Shown here: in pieces, positions 24,747 to 26,514 of the stretch
Layout: every line of letters starts with the position of its first letter
Position numbering within the stretch: position 1 is the stretch's first letter
Source of the DNA: a virus
Strand: one strand, 5' to 3'
DNA: 26,514 bases
IMG/VR virus record: IMGVR_UViG_3300009774_000298
Span: 1 to 26,514 of that record
Translations under genes and position numbers: made by a program
The notes under the pieces: generated by a model
Seen by the model: the letters and a program-made list of their open reading frames with translations, nothing else
Database searches by the model: none
What the model was told of the DNA's origin: nothing

Positions 24747-25077
24747 CCAAAGAGCTTTATTTGGAAGAAAGATGAGTAATCTGGAAGAACTTCTCGAAGC
24801 TACGTACTTTGCCAAGCAGGAAGGGCATAAGGGTGTACCTTATGAAGTGAACAGAGATATAGTATTAGATAGCGAAGCTTTTCAGAAATTTGCAGATGAC
24901 TTCCTAGAAGATCAGTTATGGATCGAAAAGACAGATGGTGGAATGAATAAGAAAGGGGAAATCAGATGCATTCGAGTAATCAACAAATCAACAGGTGAAA
25001 AGATCCTATGTAATTCAGAAGGATATGATTACTGCCGATATGTTGCGATTGAAGAAGAGGAGAGAAACCATGAATAG
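24739..25077 (+). CDS. conserved small phage/mobile-element protein
   Basis: This 112-aa protein has a family-like core RALFGRKMSNLEELLEATYF, followed by AKQEGHKGVPYEVNRDIVLD, FADDFLEDQLWIE and IRCIRVINKSTGEKILCNSE. The pattern recurs between methyltransferase genes and terminase in mobile elements of Clostridia; I know no function. ATG 24739 is chosen because it overlaps the previous stop and begins at a point where family members begin; an in-frame ATG at 24676 lies inside the previous gene. The stop overlaps the next start by 8 bases, so three genes are chained. Confidence 0.65.
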   Translation: MSNQRALFGRKMSNLEELLEATYFAKQEGHKGVPYEVNRDIVLDSEAFQKFADDFLEDQLWIEKTDGGMNKKGEIRCIRVINKSTGEKILCNSEGYDYCRYVAIEEEERNHE

Positions 25078-25279
25078 TAACTTACTGAGCAAGCTTAGAA
25101 AAGAATACCCAAAGGGTACTAGAATTGAACTTGTTAGAATGGATGATCCTCAGGCACCCCCGATTGGTACAAAAGGAGCTGTGGTGTGGGTAGATGACAT
25201 TGGTAGTATCCTTGTGGATTGGGATAACGGTAGCGGATTGAATGTCGTCTATGGAGAAGATGCTTGTAGAAAAATATAA
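25070..25279 (+). CDS. DUF4314 protein
   Basis: This 69-aa protein matches DUF4314: KGTRIELVRMDDPQAPPIGT, then GAVVWVDDIGSILVDWDNGS and LNVVYGEDACR. It is a single small beta-rich domain, probably SH3-like. The function is unknown. ATG 25070 overlaps the previous stop; the longer frame begins inside the upstream gene. A terminator follows 13 bases after its stop. Confidence 0.85.
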   Translation: MNSNLLSKLRKEYPKGTRIELVRMDDPQAPPIGTKGAVVWVDDIGSILVDWDNGSGLNVVYGEDACRKI

Positions 25280-25291
25280 AACTTGGAAATT

Positions 25292-25314
25292 AGATCTCTT
25301 CGGAGGTCTTTTTT
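25292..25314 (+). terminator. intrinsic terminator with UUCG loop
   Basis: AGATCTC (25292-25298), loop TTCG, GAGGTCT (25303-25309), seven pairs with one wobble, then five T residues. It closes the three-gene cassette before the terminase genes. Confidence 0.88.
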
Positions 25315-25347
25315 CATGCTCTAAAAAATCAAGAGGAGGTGGAACGT

Positions 25348-25821
25348 TTGGCGCAACGAGGGAGAAAACCAAAACCAACAGCTTTAAAAGTGTTGGAAGG
25401 GAACCCAGGCAAAAGACCTTTAAACACGAACGAACCTAATCCTCCTAAAAAAGCTCCTCGCTGTCCTTCCTGGCTTGAGCAGGAGGCAAAGAAAGAATGG
25501 AGGAGAACGGGTAAGTTACTTGAAAATACAGGGGTCTTAACTGAAATCGATATGGCTGCATTTGCAGGGTACTGCCAAGCTTATGCCAGATGGAAAGAAG
25601 CAGAGGAATTCATCACCCAACACGGAACCATGATCAAAACTCCTAACGGATATCTCCAGCAGGTCCCTCAGGTATCCATCGCTCAAACAAATCTGAAGAT
25701 CATGCTGAAGTTCTGTGAGCAGTTTGGAATGACGCCATCTTCAAGAAGCAGAATAGTTGCGAGTGAAGGAACGGTAGATCCAGCGGATGAGATGGAGAAG
25801 TTATTAGGAGGTAGGTCGTAG
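25348..25821 (+). CDS. phage terminase small subunit, P27 family
   Basis: This 157-aa subunit binds the packaging site and feeds DNA to the large terminase. It opens with the family phrase RGRKPKPTALKVLEGNPGKR, continues with PSWLEQEAKKEWRR and LLENTGVLTEIDMAAFAGYC, and has a conserved end (QFGMTPSSRSRI). The TTG at 25348 is chosen over GTG 25339 because GAGGAGGT (25334-25340) covers the GTG and is well placed for the TTG. It overlaps the large terminase start by one base. Confidence 0.93.
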   Translation: MAQRGRKPKPTALKVLEGNPGKRPLNTNEPNPPKKAPRCPSWLEQEAKKEWRRTGKLLENTGVLTEIDMAAFAGYCQAYARWKEAEEFITQHGTMIKTPNGYLQQVPQVSIAQTNLKIMLKFCEQFGMTPSSRSRIVASEGTVDPADEMEKLLGGRS

Positions 25822-26514
25822 TGTCATATGAATACACTCCTTCACCATTTATGCTGGGGACTTCTCATTATGATAAAGGCAAGGCTGATCGAGTAGTGGC
25901 TTTTATTGAGAACTTGAAACATACCAAAGGAAAGTGGGCAGGCAAGAAGTTTATTCTTTTACCATGGCAGGAGCAGATCATAAGAGATCTATTCGGGATT
26001 GTCGGAGAAAATGAGAAGAGACAGTTCTTAACTGCTTATGTAGAAATCCCCAAGAAGCAGGGCAAATCAGAACTCGCAGCTGCCCTGGCGCTTTACCTTC
26101 TCTATGCTGATAACGAACCAAGTGCGGAGGTATATGGAGCTGCCTGTGACAGAGCGCAGGCTTCAATAGTTTTCGATGTGGCCAAGCAGATGGTGCAGAT
26201 GTCACCAGCCCTACTTAAAAGATCAAAGATTACAGCAGCAAATAAGAGGATCGTGAACTATTCCAATGCAGGTTATTATCAAGTGCTCTCAGCAGAAACT
26301 GGAACGAAACATGGTCTGAATGTTTCAGGTTTAGTCTTTGATGAAATACATGCGCAGCCTAATAGAAAACTCTATGATGTATTAACTAAAGGTTCAGGAG
26401 ATGCGAGAGAACAGCCGCTATTCTTTATCATCACGACAGCAGGGAATGACAAGAACAGCATCTGTTATGATCTCCATAATAAATCACTGGATATCAAAGC
26501 GGACAAGAAAAATG
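25821..26514 (+). CDS. phage terminase large subunit, N-terminal part (cut by window end)
   Basis: The frame opens with GTG 25821, sharing one base with the small-subunit TAG, and is open to the window end (231 codons). It is the ATPase that drives DNA into the head. Visible motifs are LPWQEQIIRDLFG, Walker A-like EIPKKQGKSELAAALAL, EVYGAACDRAQASIVF, Walker B-like GLVFDEIHAQP and FIITTAGND (motif III). The order and words are those of HK97/phi-type large terminases, preceded by P27-type small subunits. The ribosome site GGAGGTAGG lies at the end of the previous gene. The nuclease domain would follow outside the window. Confidence 0.93.
   Translation, partial: MSYEYTPSPFMLGTSHYDKGKADRVVAFIENLKHTKGKWAGKKFILLPWQEQIIRDLFGIVGENEKRQFLTAYVEIPKKQGKSELAAALALYLLYADNEPSAEVYGAACDRAQASIVFDVAKQMVQMSPALLKRSKITAANKRIVNYSNAGYYQVLSAETGTKHGLNVSGLVFDEIHAQPNRKLYDVLTKGSGDAREQPLFFIITTAGNDKNSICYDLHNKSLDIKADKKN

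Larger units (their letters stand above)
8090..26514 (+). mobile_element. prophage (left part: regulation, replication, modification, packaging start)
   Basis: From about 8090 the gene order is that of tailed phages of Clostridia: early regulator, DUF4406, DUF2800, DUF2815, family A polymerase, VapE, VRR-NUC, SNF2 helicase, sigma-like activator, metK, HNH, methyltransferase, small and large terminase. All genes point right. The left boundary is inferred from the change of gene content after the terminator at 8055-8089; no attachment site was identified. No integrase or repressor is in the window, so these must lie to the right if the element is intact. The element continues past the right edge. 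A phage-derived island remains possible. Confidence 0.85.

Overview
The window looks like low-to-mid G+C Bacillota (clostridial type) DNA: Shine-Dalgarno sites are strong (AGGAGG-like), TTG and GTG starts are frequent, and every protein family resembles Clostridia chromosomes and their prophages. I cannot name the genus. Essentially all coding is on the + strand.

Region 1 (1-8089) is host or genomic-island DNA. It opens with the C-terminal end of a 23S rRNA uracil-5 methyltransferase (RlmD/RlmCD type). After a 357-base AT-rich gap comes a complete type I restriction-modification locus: hsdM (754-2235), hsdS (2225-3385, overlapping hsdM) and hsdR (3523-6708). A PD-(D/E)XK nuclease-like protein with a C-terminal DUF5655 domain follows (6807-7703). 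The region ends with a small gene broken by an in-frame TAA (7785-8045) and a clean intrinsic terminator.

Region 2 (about 8090 to the right edge) is the early-to-packaging half of a tailed-phage genome, most likely a prophage. A Com-like zinc ribbon gene is driven by a promoter whose spacer carries a LexA-type box, and a strong terminator follows it. A second promoter with a 9-bp inverted repeat then starts a long replication operon: HTH regulator, DUF4406, small phage protein, DUF2800 nuclease, DUF2815 ssDNA-binding-like protein, family A DNA polymerase, small phage protein, VapE-type primase-helicase, a structured non-coding gap, VRR-NUC nuclease, SNF2 helicase, and a sigma/ArpU-like activator.

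An AT-rich DUF2971 gene with its own terminator looks like a moron. It is followed by a phage metK (SAM synthetase), an HNH endonuclease and a uracil-DNA-glycosylase-like protein. Next come a GC-rich cos/pac-like non-coding segment and a very strong terminator. A modification cassette follows (HTH/zinc-finger protein plus ParB-DNA methyltransferase fusion). Then a three-gene cassette of unknown function ends in DUF4314 and a terminator. Packaging begins with the P27-type small terminase and the first 231 codons of the large terminase, cut by the window edge.

The phage genes form a coherent programme: SOS/repressor-type control at the left, a self-supplied replication module, a SAM-producing enzyme paired with a DNA methyltransferase (possibly shielding phage DNA from restriction), and packaging. 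No integrase, repressor, structural or lysis gene is visible, so they must lie beyond the right edge or be absent. No tRNA, rRNA, CRISPR array or insertion sequence was seen.
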